Part shown: positions 1 to 11,086 of the stretch, one piece after another | Layout of the letters: each line of letters opens with the position of its first letter | How positions within the stretch are numbered: position 1 is the first letter of the stretch | Assembly (NCBI RefSeq): GCF_026151205.1 | Contig: NC_087078.1 | Location: 2,543,675 to 2,607,674 of the forward strand | Origin: Bolinopsis microptera | Lineage: Eukaryota; Ctenophora; Tentaculata; Lobata; Bolinopsidae | DNA length: 64,000 nucleotides | Reading direction: 5' to 3' | Made by a program: the position numbers and the translations under genes | The notes under the pieces: generated by a model | Told to the model about the DNA's origin: nothing | Seen by the model: only the letters and a program-made list of their open reading frames with translations | Databases searched by the model: none

Positions 1-175
1 GCTTCACAGTCACAGTTACAGTCACAGCTTCACAGTCACAGCTTCACAGTCACAGCTTCACAGTCACAGCTTCACAGTCACAGTTACAGTCACAGTCACA
101 GTCACAGTCACAGTCACAGTTACAGTCACAGTCACAGTTACAGTCACAGTCACAGTCACAGTCACAGTCACAATC
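1..175. repeat. Hexamer satellite (CACAGT)n
   Basis: Tandem array of cacagt with ttacagt and cttcacagt variants, filling the first ~175 bases. It lies in what would be an intron of the kinase gene that follows, because the first kinase exon seen (396) opens after a splice acceptor. It probably continues to the left of the window. Confidence 0.95.
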
Positions 176-395
176 ACTCACCACAGGACTGTTATACCTC
201 AAGATGACACAAGACTGCTACTTTCACTTGGGTCATTGCCAAGATTTCTCTGGTTACCAGCTCATTTGTCTTACAAGGGCGATGAAATTCTACGGTAAAT
301 CCTGTAATGCTATGCTATTTTAATCGCTCGAGCCCAATTCCCAGTAAAATATTATTAAGTTCAATAACTTTAAGTTTTATGGACGATTTTGTCAG

Positions 396-3300
396 GTATT
401 ACAACCATAAGATGGATATATGGAGCATAGGTTGTGTTATGTACGAGATCATGACACTTCACCCCCTTTTCCCTGGTGCTAATGAAGTCGATCAGGTTTG
501 TGCTTCATTTAACCAGAAGTGTATCTTAGCAACCAAATTAATTAATCTCCAAGTATTTGTGATTCAATTTTAATTTCCTTATATTTTTTGATAATTCTCG
601 TTAGTGGTGACTTCTGCAGTTCTGCAGTGAAGCTTTTCAACAAATGAAAACAGGATATCACTGATATATAATGCAAAAACGTAAATAACAACCATTAACC
701 ATAAAATCAACTAAAACATAAAAACTTCATCTTACAAATCGGCGTACTCGAAAGTCCATCTGCTGTCCGTGTTTGAGCTCATCACCACTTCTCCGTTCTC
801 CAAAGCAAGATGATCTTCAAATCCCATGGGGATGAGTTTGGAAACAGCGCAATCTCGGGGCCTCATAGCATTCTCTTTGTCCTCGAACTTAAATTCACCT
901 CCAGTCAGATTCATGTCAGGACCGTAGGGGGTTGCTTGTGTTGTTATCATCTGCCTAGCATTCCACCTAAATCGGAGTATAGAAGCTTTGTCGTCATCCG
1001 TGAAGATCCTGCTGTTCTTACGGCTAGCCAGGGGTAATTTCAGATCGCTAGATGTCAGCGCCCAGCTTCCGGACAAACCGATGTTAAATCTTTGTGATGG
1101 GGCTTCAGGGTTGTATTTATTGGCTCCCAGCAACACATCGCTACCTTTTTTGGCGGGTATTTGGTCGAAGGAGTTTCCGCTGACATCGTTGTAGATGTTG
1201 CAGCCGTTGAGAGTCCAGGATTTAAAAACGTCAATCTCTTTAGTTCCTCCAACTATCAGCTCAAGGACGTTGTCCACTAAGTGGTATTTGGGGTAGTCGA
1301 AGGAGATGAACCTTGCATAGCTGGTAAAGAATGGGGCTGCGTTCTTTTTTTCCACCGCAATAACGTGCAGTTTACCTTTCCTGTTCTTCTTGATTCCGAT
1401 GTATTTTCCGGATTCCTCGTGACGGAGATAGATAACCATCTGGACCTTCTTGAAAGCAGGTTGTTCTCCGTTTGAACCAGCACCAAAGTCCGAGATAAGC
1501 TCGAATATTCCAGAAGAAAGGGCTGCAACTCCTTTGCAGGCTGAACCAATGAAGGCACATTTGTTCTTGGCAGTTCCCCAGTTCTTTGTATTGTTAACAG
1601 TGATGCCGTACTGTTCCTTCTCCACAAGCGTCAGCTCCAGCTCGTTCACTCCTCCCTCAATGGAAGTGAAGTAGGCATTAGCCCTGTCATAATCGTACAC
1701 AATCTTTGGGTAATAGGCCTTCTTGATGATAGCGTCAGCGCAGAGAGAACCCTTGGTAGTTTCCCAGCTGCCGTCGTCATACTTGCCCCAGTTTTTCCCG
1801 TAACTCTCCTGTATGAGCCATTTATCGTTGCTGTAGCCGATGATGGAGTTGGCATGACTGCACCCGCTGCTGCATCTCTCTCCTTCTTCCTTGCTCTTCT
1901 TGGAGAAACATGTGGTAAGTGGGCCTTCTTGTAAAGCCTCCATTGCTTTAGCTGGTGATTGAGCGGATCTTGTGCCTGCGATGATGACGAACTGGTCGTC
2001 CAGAGCGTTGACAAAGTTAGCGGGGTTCTTTTTGCCACAGTTAGCGTAGCAAGCTTTCTTTCCCTCGTCCTGCTTCACGCACGCCCTCTTTGTGTACAGA
2101 ACCTGATCTTCTGAGACAATAAACATGCTCTTCCTTGCTTGGGTGTTGACGGAATATGGCTGTACTCCCAAACACGGCTTTCCGGCGCAGTTCATGAAAT
2201 TCTGGATGGAGTAGGGGATCCAGTTCTCGGAGATGTAGGCGATCCTAGCTTCCAATGTCTGTGTCCCAGAGACCCAGCCGCAGGAACCACACATACCCTG
2301 GTTGATAGCTTTGTGCACGATGCCCTTTTCCCTGTTATCCACTACTTCAGGTAGGTGAGAAACATCAGGTTCACCAGAGTCGCTCTCCTCTTCTCCATCA
2401 TCTTCGTTGATAGGTTCGTCCTCAAGCTCCTCCTCCTCTCCGATCAGTAACTCCACTCCGGAGTAGTAGACTTCTTCATTACGAGCTAGGGCGTCCAAGT
2501 AGACCTCCTCAGAGTTCAGAATCTCTTCCATATCGTCCTCATAGTCAGCGGTCAAACTGGATACCAGGCTAGCGAAACCTCTGCTCATCGGGCCACGGCT
2601 AGTCGAGACCACTGCCACCAAAGTAAGGATTAGAAAGAGTTTCATCTTGTTGTTTCTTCGACTTCACTACTATTGAAACGATTCAAACTTAACTGCTGTG
2701 GATAAGACCTCTTATCTTTTATAGTAGCTGTATGATTCGGCTCCTCAAAAGATATGGCACGTTATTACTTATTATTGTCCTAAATTACTGAACCGTTAAT
2801 TGGTAACAATAAACTTTGGGCTGGTAATAGTAAAAAGTTCTATCGATTATCAAGTGCTCATGCTTTATCAACTGTAGAAAGATGAGGTCGGCTCCCTGTC
2901 TAAGGCTAAGCGGTGGTTTGAACAGAAGGGGTGCGGTGGGGTACATATTTAGTACTTGACTTGATGAAACAATCACATTTAGTAATTCTGACGCTACTTG
3001 GATTAGAGTTGTAATTTAACAGGGATTAGGTTTGGCAGGTGCTAACTGTTGACCGAGGACTGACTCTGGCCCTGTTCCCTAACTTTTTAGTCGGCCATGT
3101 GGTTAATTGTCTCAAATATTAATCAAATTTGGGGGCTCCATGGTACGTTATATGAAGTCAGACCTAGATTAAGATACCTGATCATCGACTGAAACAATTG
3201 ACAGCCCACCTGGGTACTAGATTATTGTCTATGGATAGATGTCTCAACAACAATTTCTCAATATTATTAATCAGTCTGTGACAAAATTTAAGTTCTCAAA

Positions 3301-5813
3301 TACACGGAGAGTACATATAATAATATTATAATGAATCCAATGTTTCCTGGGCATCAAATGTTCAACAATCTCAAACACTGATCAAAAATTGTCGGAAAAA
3401 TCTTTAATATCTAGAATATGGGTCAAAATAGTAGGCAACGGTACATGTCATACTTTTCGTTCAACCATACAGTAAATTAAGTTCTTCCACAGCTTTTTTA
3501 CACTTTCACTGGTATTTGGCTGGTTATTTTCCAGCTTCCTATATATCTTCACTTAATTATCTCAGGTAGCAAAGATCCACGACGTATTGGGCACTCCGTC
3601 ACAATCAACTCTGGACAAACTTCGCAAGTACAAGTCACGGAGTTTGGACTTTAATTTTCCGTATAAAAGGGGTAAGTGAGCACCGGTTAACGGACGATAA
3701 TTATTGCCGTTTATATTTTAATCTGGACATCTTCTTGCAATGCTCGGACTTGAACCAAAATTTCACTCCCAGAATTTCTCAGGTGAAATCCGTTCTTAAC
3801 CAACCTTTTCTATCAAGGGACGGGTTTAGCGAAGATGATACCGTTTGGTTCGAAGGACTGCAGAGAACTACTCCTTCAGTTACTAGTTTACGATCCTGAT
3901 GACAGGATCAGTGCTCGGCAGGCTGTCAGACATCCTTTCTTCAAGGAAATGAGGTACCGTTTAAAATGAGGTGTTGTAATGTTTGGGAAATGAACTGTAC
4001 CGTTATTATACCGTTTGGGGAACTCTGTACCGTATGAGTAATTGTACCCTTATAACAAGTTCTTAACAATTATCTCAGAGATTTGGAGAAGAAGCTGTCG
4101 GCGGCGGCACCGGCGGCAGAACCCGCCAAACCAACTAAAGCAACGGAAGAAGCTGAGCGAAGGAAACGAAAACTAAACAACCACAGAACCAGGCCCAGTT
4201 ACTTTACCTCTCACCAGGACAAGGTATGATTTAGCGTTCTTACTTCGTCCTTTTAAGTTCGGGGGTCGGGGTGTCATCGTCATTCCAAATTTTAAAGGTA
4301 GCAGCCACGTGAAAATTTATCAATTAAATAATTTCATGCCCCCCTATCTGTGACTTTTTCCAATGGCAGGAAGAACTAGAAAGCCCTACAGGCTTCTTTG
4401 AAGAGGGGGTGATGGTGGTAAGGAAAATCAATCGTGCTTGGTGTAACCGCAGCAAAATTAATGTTTGCGGTAGAAAGCTACAATTTGGGAAGCATACTGT
4501 TGTAACTCTTGTTTACAAATATAATTATAAGGCTTGACAAATTTATGCAAAGGTCCATTCTGGTCACAAGATTATGAACAGACCAAACCACACAAAAATA
4601 ATACCTAAACCAAACATCTAATGTAATTTTAGCATGAGTGAAATTGCACTTTTATTAAAAGTTTGTATCATGTACGTGTAGTGCTATTTAAGAGAAATTG
4701 TTTTCATTTTAGCGGGTTATTTTATTATTGTTCAAATTGGTCGTTAGAGCCACTCTGCATCAACCAGCTTCGATCCCAAATTATCCACTTTGTTAGGCCA
4801 CAAATCACTCCCACGTTTCCCTAATTAGTAATTAACCCCTAATTAGTAATTAACCCCTAATTAGTAATTAACCCCTAATTAGTAATTAACCCCTAATTAG
4901 TAATTAACCCCTAATTAGTAATAATCCCCTTGTAAACCCTAAGTAACAACTTGTGAGCTTCTAGCAACCTACAACTAACCCTTCAGTTACCCCTTAGTAA
5001 GTATCGATTGAAACATGGTGACTTCCAATTATTAATGACACGTAATGTAACTTACCTAGGTGTCGGAGTTCGCCCCTCTTCCCGCCAGTAACCTAAACAA
5101 AGCCATGAAAGTCAGCAGTCACCACTACTACAACAGTTACTATAACGCGGGTCACACCACCCTGTTACCACCCATCGACTCAAATGCTCAGAGTAAAAAG
5201 GTAGGTAAACCGAAACGCCACAGAAAGAAATAGAGCTTGTATATCTTGGTATGGAGCAGTTTAGCTTTATAGCTTAAATTATGAAACTTTGTGTTTACCA
5301 CCTTCGGGAAGATCTTTGTGGATTATTTCAACCTCAATTCTGTTTTACAGGACTTCATGTAGAATTTGTGATCGTTTTTCAAAAATATATCATTTGCAGA
5401 CGCCTTATATTTCTTTGCTGTCGTCTTAGATAGACTTATTGAGCAGAATAATGAATATTGAATATTTTATAACTTTTTGTGTGGCAGTTTGTGATCCTGC
5501 TTGTCTGTGCTGTTCTTTTGCTGCACTCTTAGTTTCAGCTCATCCCATTCACAACTTTGATCCTTTTATCTTGATACTTACGATTACCTTTTTTCCCTCC
5601 GAAAACAACATGATTTTAACCTCGCCAATCAATTCTTCTCTAGAATCCTGTTATATCGTCAACCAAGCCTTCACGGACCCGCAACAAATTAGGTAACGGT
5701 CTCTCACTCAGTGCTTACAAGAACTTTTCTCAGAAGGACCAATCAAACAAATCAATATACGACATGTCTCATTACCTGCCGAACATAAATAAGAGACTGG
5801 GCGGTGGAGGGTA
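396..5813 (+). CDS. MOK/MAK-like CDK-related protein kinase, C-terminal part
   Basis: Ser/Thr kinase of the RCK group (MOK/MAK/ICK), which act at cilia. Only the C-terminal half is present; ATP site, HRD loop and activation segment must lie left of the window. Exons read by eye: 396-495 (subdomain IX, MDIWSIGCVMYEI, then LFPGANEVDQ), 3566-3671 (KIHDVLGTP), 3818-3953 (VYDPDDRISARQA, HPFF; the conserved Arg of subdomain XI), 4079-4223, 4370-4417, 5060-5200, 5734-5813 (stop TAG). Phases agree at every junction. The exon order and sequence follow MOK closely (LFPGxNE, IHDVxGTP, YDPDxR, HPYF). The ~240-residue tail after the kinase domain is basic and low in complexity, as usual. The 3.07-kb first intron (496-3565) contains a protease gene on the other strand. 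An RFX X-box lies 17 bases after the stop. MOK rather than MAK/ICK is a judgement from the sequence. Confidence 0.85.
732..2645 (-). CDS. Secreted papain-family (C1A) cysteine protease-like protein, intronless
   Basis: 637 residues in one exon, nested antisense in the first visible intron of the kinase gene. Residues 1-18 are a signal peptide (MKLFLILTLVAVVS). Residues 35-95 form a very acidic propeptide-like stretch. The peptidase core runs from about 98 to 315: Gln116, CGSC with nucleophile Cys122, and CSHANSIIGY with His264. It departs from papain in three places. The Trp after the catalytic Cys is Gly (CGSCGWVSG), the DWR motif is DNR, and the usual catalytic Asn in the KNSWG motif is Glu280 (QESYGKNWG). 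Activity is therefore doubtful, though Cys and His are kept. About 320 residues follow that do not belong to the peptidase; phrases such as LRHEESGKYIGIKK hint at beta-trefoil-like repeats, but I do not recognise the domain. Start chosen for the signal peptide; a TATA box sits 72 bases upstream. Confidence 0.85.
   Translation of the reverse strand: MKLFLILTLVAVVSTSRGPMSRGFASLVSSLTADYEDDMEEILNSEEVYLDALARNEEVYYSGVELLIGEEEELEDEPINEDDGEEESDSGEPDVSHLPEVVDNREKGIVHKAINQGMCGSCGWVSGTQTLEARIAYISENWIPYSIQNFMNCAGKPCLGVQPYSVNTQARKSMFIVSEDQVLYTKRACVKQDEGKKACYANCGKKNPANFVNALDDQFVIIAGTRSAQSPAKAMEALQEGPLTTCFSKKSKEEGERCSSGCSHANSIIGYSNDKWLIQESYGKNWGKYDDGSWETTKGSLCADAIIKKAYYPKIVYDYDRANAYFTSIEGGVNELELTLVEKEQYGITVNNTKNWGTAKNKCAFIGSACKGVAALSSGIFELISDFGAGSNGEQPAFKKVQMVIYLRHEESGKYIGIKKNRKGKLHVIAVEKKNAAPFFTSYARFISFDYPKYHLVDNVLELIVGGTKEIDVFKSWTLNGCNIYNDVSGNSFDQIPAKKGSDVLLGANKYNPEAPSQRFNIGLSGSWALTSSDLKLPLASRKNSRIFTDDDKASILRFRWNARQMITTQATPYGPDMNLTGGEFKFEDKENAMRPRDCAVSKLIPMGFEDHLALENGEVVMSSNTDSRWTFEYADL
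2717..2723 (-). promoter_or_regulatory. TATA box of the nested protease gene
   Basis: TATAAAA on the minus strand, 72 bases upstream of the protease ATG. This fits a transcription start about 30 bases downstream and a short 5' leader. It lies inside the kinase intron, so the nested gene seems to have its own core promoter. Confidence 0.6.
4821..4930. repeat. 18-bp tandem repeat (CTAATTAGTAATTAACCC)
   Basis: About six near-identical 18-base units, in the intron between kinase exons 4370-4417 and 5060-5200. No coding signal. Confidence 0.9.
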
Positions 5814-5830
5814 GAGACGCACGTGGGCGC

Positions 5831-5844
5831 GTTGCTATGACAAC
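5831..5844. promoter_or_regulatory. RFX X-box candidate
   Basis: GTTGCTATGACAAC fits the RFX X-box consensus (GTHNYYATRRNAAC), the site that drives many ciliary genes. It lies 17 bases after the kinase stop codon and is followed by a short GC-rich patch ending in a donor-like CAGG/GTAAGC at about 5861. It may be the promoter of an unrecognised plus-strand gene whose first coding exon could be the ATG-GCC-G/gtaagt at 6230, or of a gene leading away on the other strand. Confidence 0.5.
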
Positions 5845-5862
5845 GCCGCGCGCCGCGCAGGG

Positions 5863-8800
5863 TAAGCGCATGAAATGTGGTTTCATGTCGTGTTGATATT
5901 GTATTGCGTGCTTTTTACTTTTGGATGTGTAAATAGTGTTAGGTAGTGGTGATGTTATGATGCAGCATTTTGTGCAGTGTAAAATGTTTTACTTTTACCC
6001 CGTTTTACTTTTACCCCGTGTGTTTGTTAAGTAAAGTTACATTAATGCTATTAATGCTGGGTTATTCGGTATAATATAACTGATCTCTGTCATTCGTGTA
6101 ATTAAAAGTTTAACAAGTGTAGAATATCGAGAGATTGTTCATAAATTACTTTTTTCCTGAAGGGGATCATTATTTCTCCACAATTGCAAAGTGTAAAAGT
6201 GAAAACCAGGGGCTGGGAATTGGTCTGAAAATGGCCGGTAAGTAATTGTAATACTAATAATAATATGTGAACGGTCCTTATAAAATGTGTCTGTTGCGTG
6301 TAATGATAAGCTTTTAGTAAGAAGCCGAGTCTGAAGTTTGATAGTGGCTGATGTTTGTTAAATGTGCCAAATCATCTTCAGCTCTGAGACCATGATCAGC
6401 AGAAATATTTGATTCAAACTGAAAGTGGGCATAAATGTAATGATTCTAGTTTTCAGGCTCGGGTCAAGATTAATCGACAAATATTGGGTACCTCGATTTA
6501 TATTTCAATTCGGGACAACGTGATCGTTACATTGCAGATTCTACGAACACCGTTGTCACGAGTTTAATTTGTGTGATTGCGAGAAAGATTGAAATAATAT
6601 TTTGTCTGTAGTTTGTTAAAATGTCTCTTGGGTATCAAACAACTTTATCAGAATAAATGTTTTTAAGTTTTAAGTTTAAGTTTAATAACCTAAAATTTTT
6701 GGGACATATCCACTATCCTGCTCCTGGAATAGAAGCCTGACACTGTCAATAGGGAAAATCTGTCTACTTTATGATGAGTCAGGTGAATCTGACTAGAGTC
6801 TGGTGAGAAAAATATTGTAAAGATATAAAAAAGGGAAGAGATGGAAAAGTATTGGGAATGGGTCAGCCTGAGCAAGGCGGAAGCTCGGTTCAAGACTACT
6901 ATTTTGCAGTGTGCTTTTCTGCCACTTCATCACAATCAAGATGATTAAAATAATCATGATCACTACCTCAAGTTGGCTGTTAGGGTGCTGTTACTTTCTG
7001 CTCGTTCTGGTGACACTGTCAGGCTTCGAGCAGTTGGATGTTGCCCAGTTTCTTAATTTAATTTCTGTAGCAATATAATAGCAGGTATTATCTTCTTGAT
7101 TACATCGCATAATAGCTGACTAGCTTGTAGCTAGTAGTTTAGGTTGTTTGGAAATCTTTCGATAAGTTTGTTATTGGAGTTGGCAGGACAAGTGGACCAC
7201 TGAGCACAGAGATTAAAACTTAAAACGGTCTGTTGGGATTTACCCAGTTTCAAAAACACCCTATCATAAATTATTTCCAATTTTAATTGTTCACTATTTA
7301 ATGCAAATTTGAACCATAATCTCGGTTCTGGATATAAAGGGTTTATACAATGTAGAATTGAACTTTGAATTGTGGAAAGCGGTGGGGAATTGTGAGCGTT
7401 ACTACTTGCTATTTCTTAGATTCATTGATGACACTTGTTAATCATTACAAAGTACACTTTGCTGTATAGTTAAATGCATTTATAAATTTTCTGTACAAAG
7501 TTTTACGTTTACATTTTAATCTGCGTACTTACTTCTTCAGTTTCTACCCTATATCTTTTACTTGGTGTTTCTGCCTAATATCTTCATACCAATATAATAA
7601 GAATTAAAATCACCGTTATCATTTAATCCTTCTTAACCGGATTTCTGAGGCGATGAAACTTAATGCGTTATGTGAAGTTTCGACGTAAATCGATTATTAT
7701 TATTAATGGCATCTCTTACAGCAAAGAGTCTTACACATTTCTGACAATATCATCTACTTTGAACCTAAAGTCCTAAACCAAAAATCCTAAAACCTAAAAT
7801 TTGTGACAGTGAAATTGAAGATTGAGACGTTTTCTTGCTGCACATCCTCTGGCACAATAGGCAGCTCCAGTATGGCCGTGGAACTCTCAAGATTGAAAGT
7901 GGCAATTCAACGTACAGAATTGATAAGAGTTTTTGGCTCCAAAGTTTTGGTCTCGAATTTCAATAACAAATAACTGGACTCATTTTTATAAAGTTTGGCG
8001 CTGCTTTTGAAAATTAGCGGTGAGAATTTGTTTTGGTTTGCGCGCACTGCGCGCATACAAAATATCACAGTCTGGACCGAAACCTACACTCTTGCTATCC
8101 AAAACAGCGCTTCGAAAAGCACACTATTTTCATGAAATTGCTTCTATTTTCGTAGTCATGGGAGCCGCGCTCCACGTGCCACAATGTACGTACAATTTAG
8201 CTGCCGTCCTCTAAAATCGTTGTTTTGAAAATGAAATGATGTTTAAAAGAAGAACGACAGCTTCATTTGTGAACTGATTCTCTGAATTTCCATTTACAAA
8301 ACACCATCTTGAAAGCATGTGCAGATTTACGACACGTAGAAATACACTATTATCACGTGACAAATACACTTGCCCATCACGGTAACCTTATATCCGGTGT
8401 GCACGTGTTATTTTAACACGAAAGTCATGTGAGACTAAATCCTGGATTTTCATTGGCCACATTGAAACGTCCCGCAAGGAAGCTGGCAGTTAAAACTGGT
8501 CAAAAGGTGGGGCTATTTTTAAAACAGTTGTTTAATAAACATTCCATTCGTGGTTGTACAACGGTACGTTAAATTGTTGGTGGCTTAAGGTATTACCTTT
8601 AACAGTAATGGATTGTCGTATTTTTATCCGAAGTGTATTCGAAAACTACCATTTTAATTTTTATCCAAAAACTGCAAACTGCTCCTCATTTCCAATAAAA
8701 GAAAAATAATTGGGATATAATTAAGTTATCATCACATCAGCCACTTCTATTAAGGAATAGCTAAATGCGGTGTTGCAAGGTTGTATAGTGGTGGGTACTG

Positions 8801-10500
8801 GGTAGATGAATCTTACTTTTTCTGTCAGCGATTAACCAATCAGCTTCCAGCATTAACCAATCAAAACTCAGAATCTCTGTCACGTGACGAAAAAAAATAG
8901 TTCACCAGTCCATAAAGCTGTAATTTCACGGTATCATTTGAGTTCTGAGAATTGTAGGGATGTCGCACTGAAAATAGCACATTAAAAGCGAGTAAAAAAT
9001 AAACTTCAAAATAGCTAGAAGTAGTTTTAATGTCATTATTTTAATGCCTATTTATATCACTTCAAAAGGTGCAATACAGCTGTTGTTTTTAAACTAATGC
9101 ATTTAAAGGGTCGGTAGTAACACTTTCACTTCGTGATGACTAGGCAATGCTGGAATGTAATTTTCAAACCCAGCTAAAGACCAGGCTTCAGGAATTCAGG
9201 GTTGAAATTTGAAGAATGTTGTATTGATACAAACCAAGATACAAGATGACATACATGATACAACAATTAACCAGTGTCTTGGTTTCTTCAGACAATCCTA
9301 TTTATTTCAGGACGGCATGTTTTCTCTATTTTTAGAGCCCTAAATGATGTAATTCCAGTATGATTTAATATGAAATTTGTCAAGCAAATAATCTTTATTC
9401 AATATTGAACAATGAAATCTAGTAAAACTTGTGAGTATTCAGTATTCCCGGTATTAGGCAATGAATGATCGTGATATTTTTTAAGCTTGGACGAACATTC
9501 TTTTAATTCTGTCAATGAGTTACAGTAGGTATTCAACATGGAAATCATGACACATATTTAGAGTTGATTCTTAACTTAACAGAAAGTCATGGAAATTGTT
9601 ACACTTTTAAGGTAATAATAAATAGTTTCCGCTAAAGTTGGCAGAAAGGAAACTTGGTTACATATTTGATTATAATTTTACATATTTTATTATAATTTTA
9701 GAAAGTGCCTGGTAGTCGTACTAACCCAAATCCCATACTTGCTTCCATAATTTCGGGAAAGAGGAATTTTAAACCACTTTCTTCGAAAAAGTAACTTTTA
9801 TTTCAGCCGGTGGTTGGCATGTTAAACAACTAGAAAACATAACTACATTTAGATGAACGATTAACACTAATAACAGTTAATACTACCACTTGTTAACAGC
9901 TGGTTACAGAACAAAACAGGTGGCATTTCATGCATAAGTAACCCAATTTAAGAGAATCTGACACAACTTTGTAATAATAACAACAAATTCCGACACAGGT
10001 TTGGCGATATTTTTCTAAATTTGGCCTCTAGTCATTTTACCCATCTTTTACAGTCTCTTTCATTTGGGCACAGTATTGCGTAAATTTATCGGTACTGGTT
10101 CTTTACATAACGAAAATGCACCAAGAAATTCCATCAAAAAATGTCCCTAGGCGGGCATCTTTCCAAATACTTTTCCGGATACATTTCAACCAGAAATAAT
10201 TCCAGGGGACAGAGTTTTAAAATGTGCTAGGCACAAAGTAGTTATAAGTTCAACTCTGCCTGACAAGGCTCCATTTCAAGCAAACATTCAGTTTTCAAAT
10301 ACCTGACCCGCAGCAGCAACATATTAGAGATGATTACTGATGTAGGTCTTTACCCCATATATAGAGAGGGTACCTGACAAACGCGCACAACTTGATTTGA
10401 ACTTAAAAGACGACTAAGTGGAACTGGAATCTCTACTATAATTCAGAGAATTCCCTATGTTTGTCGTTTGTACAACCGCCCACGTGCAAATAATATGAGA
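5863..10500. other. No recognised gene
   Basis: About 4.6 kb of AT-rich sequence with only short chance ORFs. The single splice-like start is ATGGCCG followed by gtaagt at 6230-6241, with no partner exon that I could find. I see no transposon ends or RNA genes. Confidence 0.5.
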
Positions 10501-10508
10501 AATAGGAA

Positions 10509-10530
10509 GTTGCATAGTAACCATGGTAAC
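10509..10530. promoter_or_regulatory. Two overlapping RFX X-box candidates
   Basis: GTTGCATAGTAAC (10509-10521) overlaps GTAACCATGGTAAC (10517-10530). Both match the RFX half-site pattern. They stand 50 bases upstream of a small open exon at 10581, which suggests a cilium-linked promoter here. Confidence 0.45.
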
Positions 10531-10580
10531 GAGAATTGTTATATACATTTTTCAATTTAAAAATCTCTACCAATTTACAG

Positions 10581-10751
10581 AGTGAACAAAATTATTGGAA
10601 CAAGGCATTTTCAGTAAAATTGCAGGGTCAGCACTCAGCATTCATGGGATCATTTGAAAAGGAAAACTCATATCCAATTTACGACTCACGTTTAGAAAGA
10701 AACAGACCAAACTTAACAAATTTTAAAACTCAAGGTACTAAACCAGAATGA
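10581..10751 (+). CDS. Small hypothetical protein or terminal exon
   Basis: A pyrimidine-rich stretch ending in TTTACAG precedes an open frame of 56 codons and a TGA stop. The residues (SEQNYWNKAFSVKL, then MGSFEKENSYPIYDSR) look like real protein rather than AT-rich noise. No domain recognised. No ATG opens this frame. An ATG at 10523 spliced through a 55-base intron (10526-10580) would be in frame, but it lies inside the X-box. Another possibility is that this is the last exon of a longer plus-strand gene. The flanking X-boxes make a ciliary role a reasonable guess. Confidence 0.35.
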   Translation, partial: SEQNYWNKAFSVKLQGQHSAFMGSFEKENSYPIYDSRLERNRPNLTNFKTQGTKPE

Positions 10752-11086
10752 TCCATGATTCAACATTATTGTTTAATAGAAATAGTACAACAATATGTTT
10801 AAAAACGTAGTAATAACACGAAATGAATTAGCAAAGTGATAAATGGGATGTCTGGTAATCGCACATATTTTCGTTAGTTAATACAGATAGATTTAAGAAA
10901 TATGTCCATTGTCCATCAGCAGAGATAACAGACTTTACTTTTAGGGATCGTTGCAACAAGTTTTAAAATCGCATCGCTGATTAATGTCTCATCAGCTTGT
11001 TAATCAGTGCAGCGCTGTTCGTTTTATTAAATTAACTGTTAATTGCTCATCAAAAAATACGAGAGTTTCGTAAAGTCAGCTCTTTA

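Noticed and set aside
307-573. 88-residue ORF containing the kinase motif
   Set aside because: It is the kinase exon (396-495) with intron sequence read through at both ends; splice sites define the real exon.
1055-2038. Several ORFs antisense to or out of frame with the protease
   Set aside because: They are shadows of the 637-residue frame, which has the signal peptide and C1A motifs.
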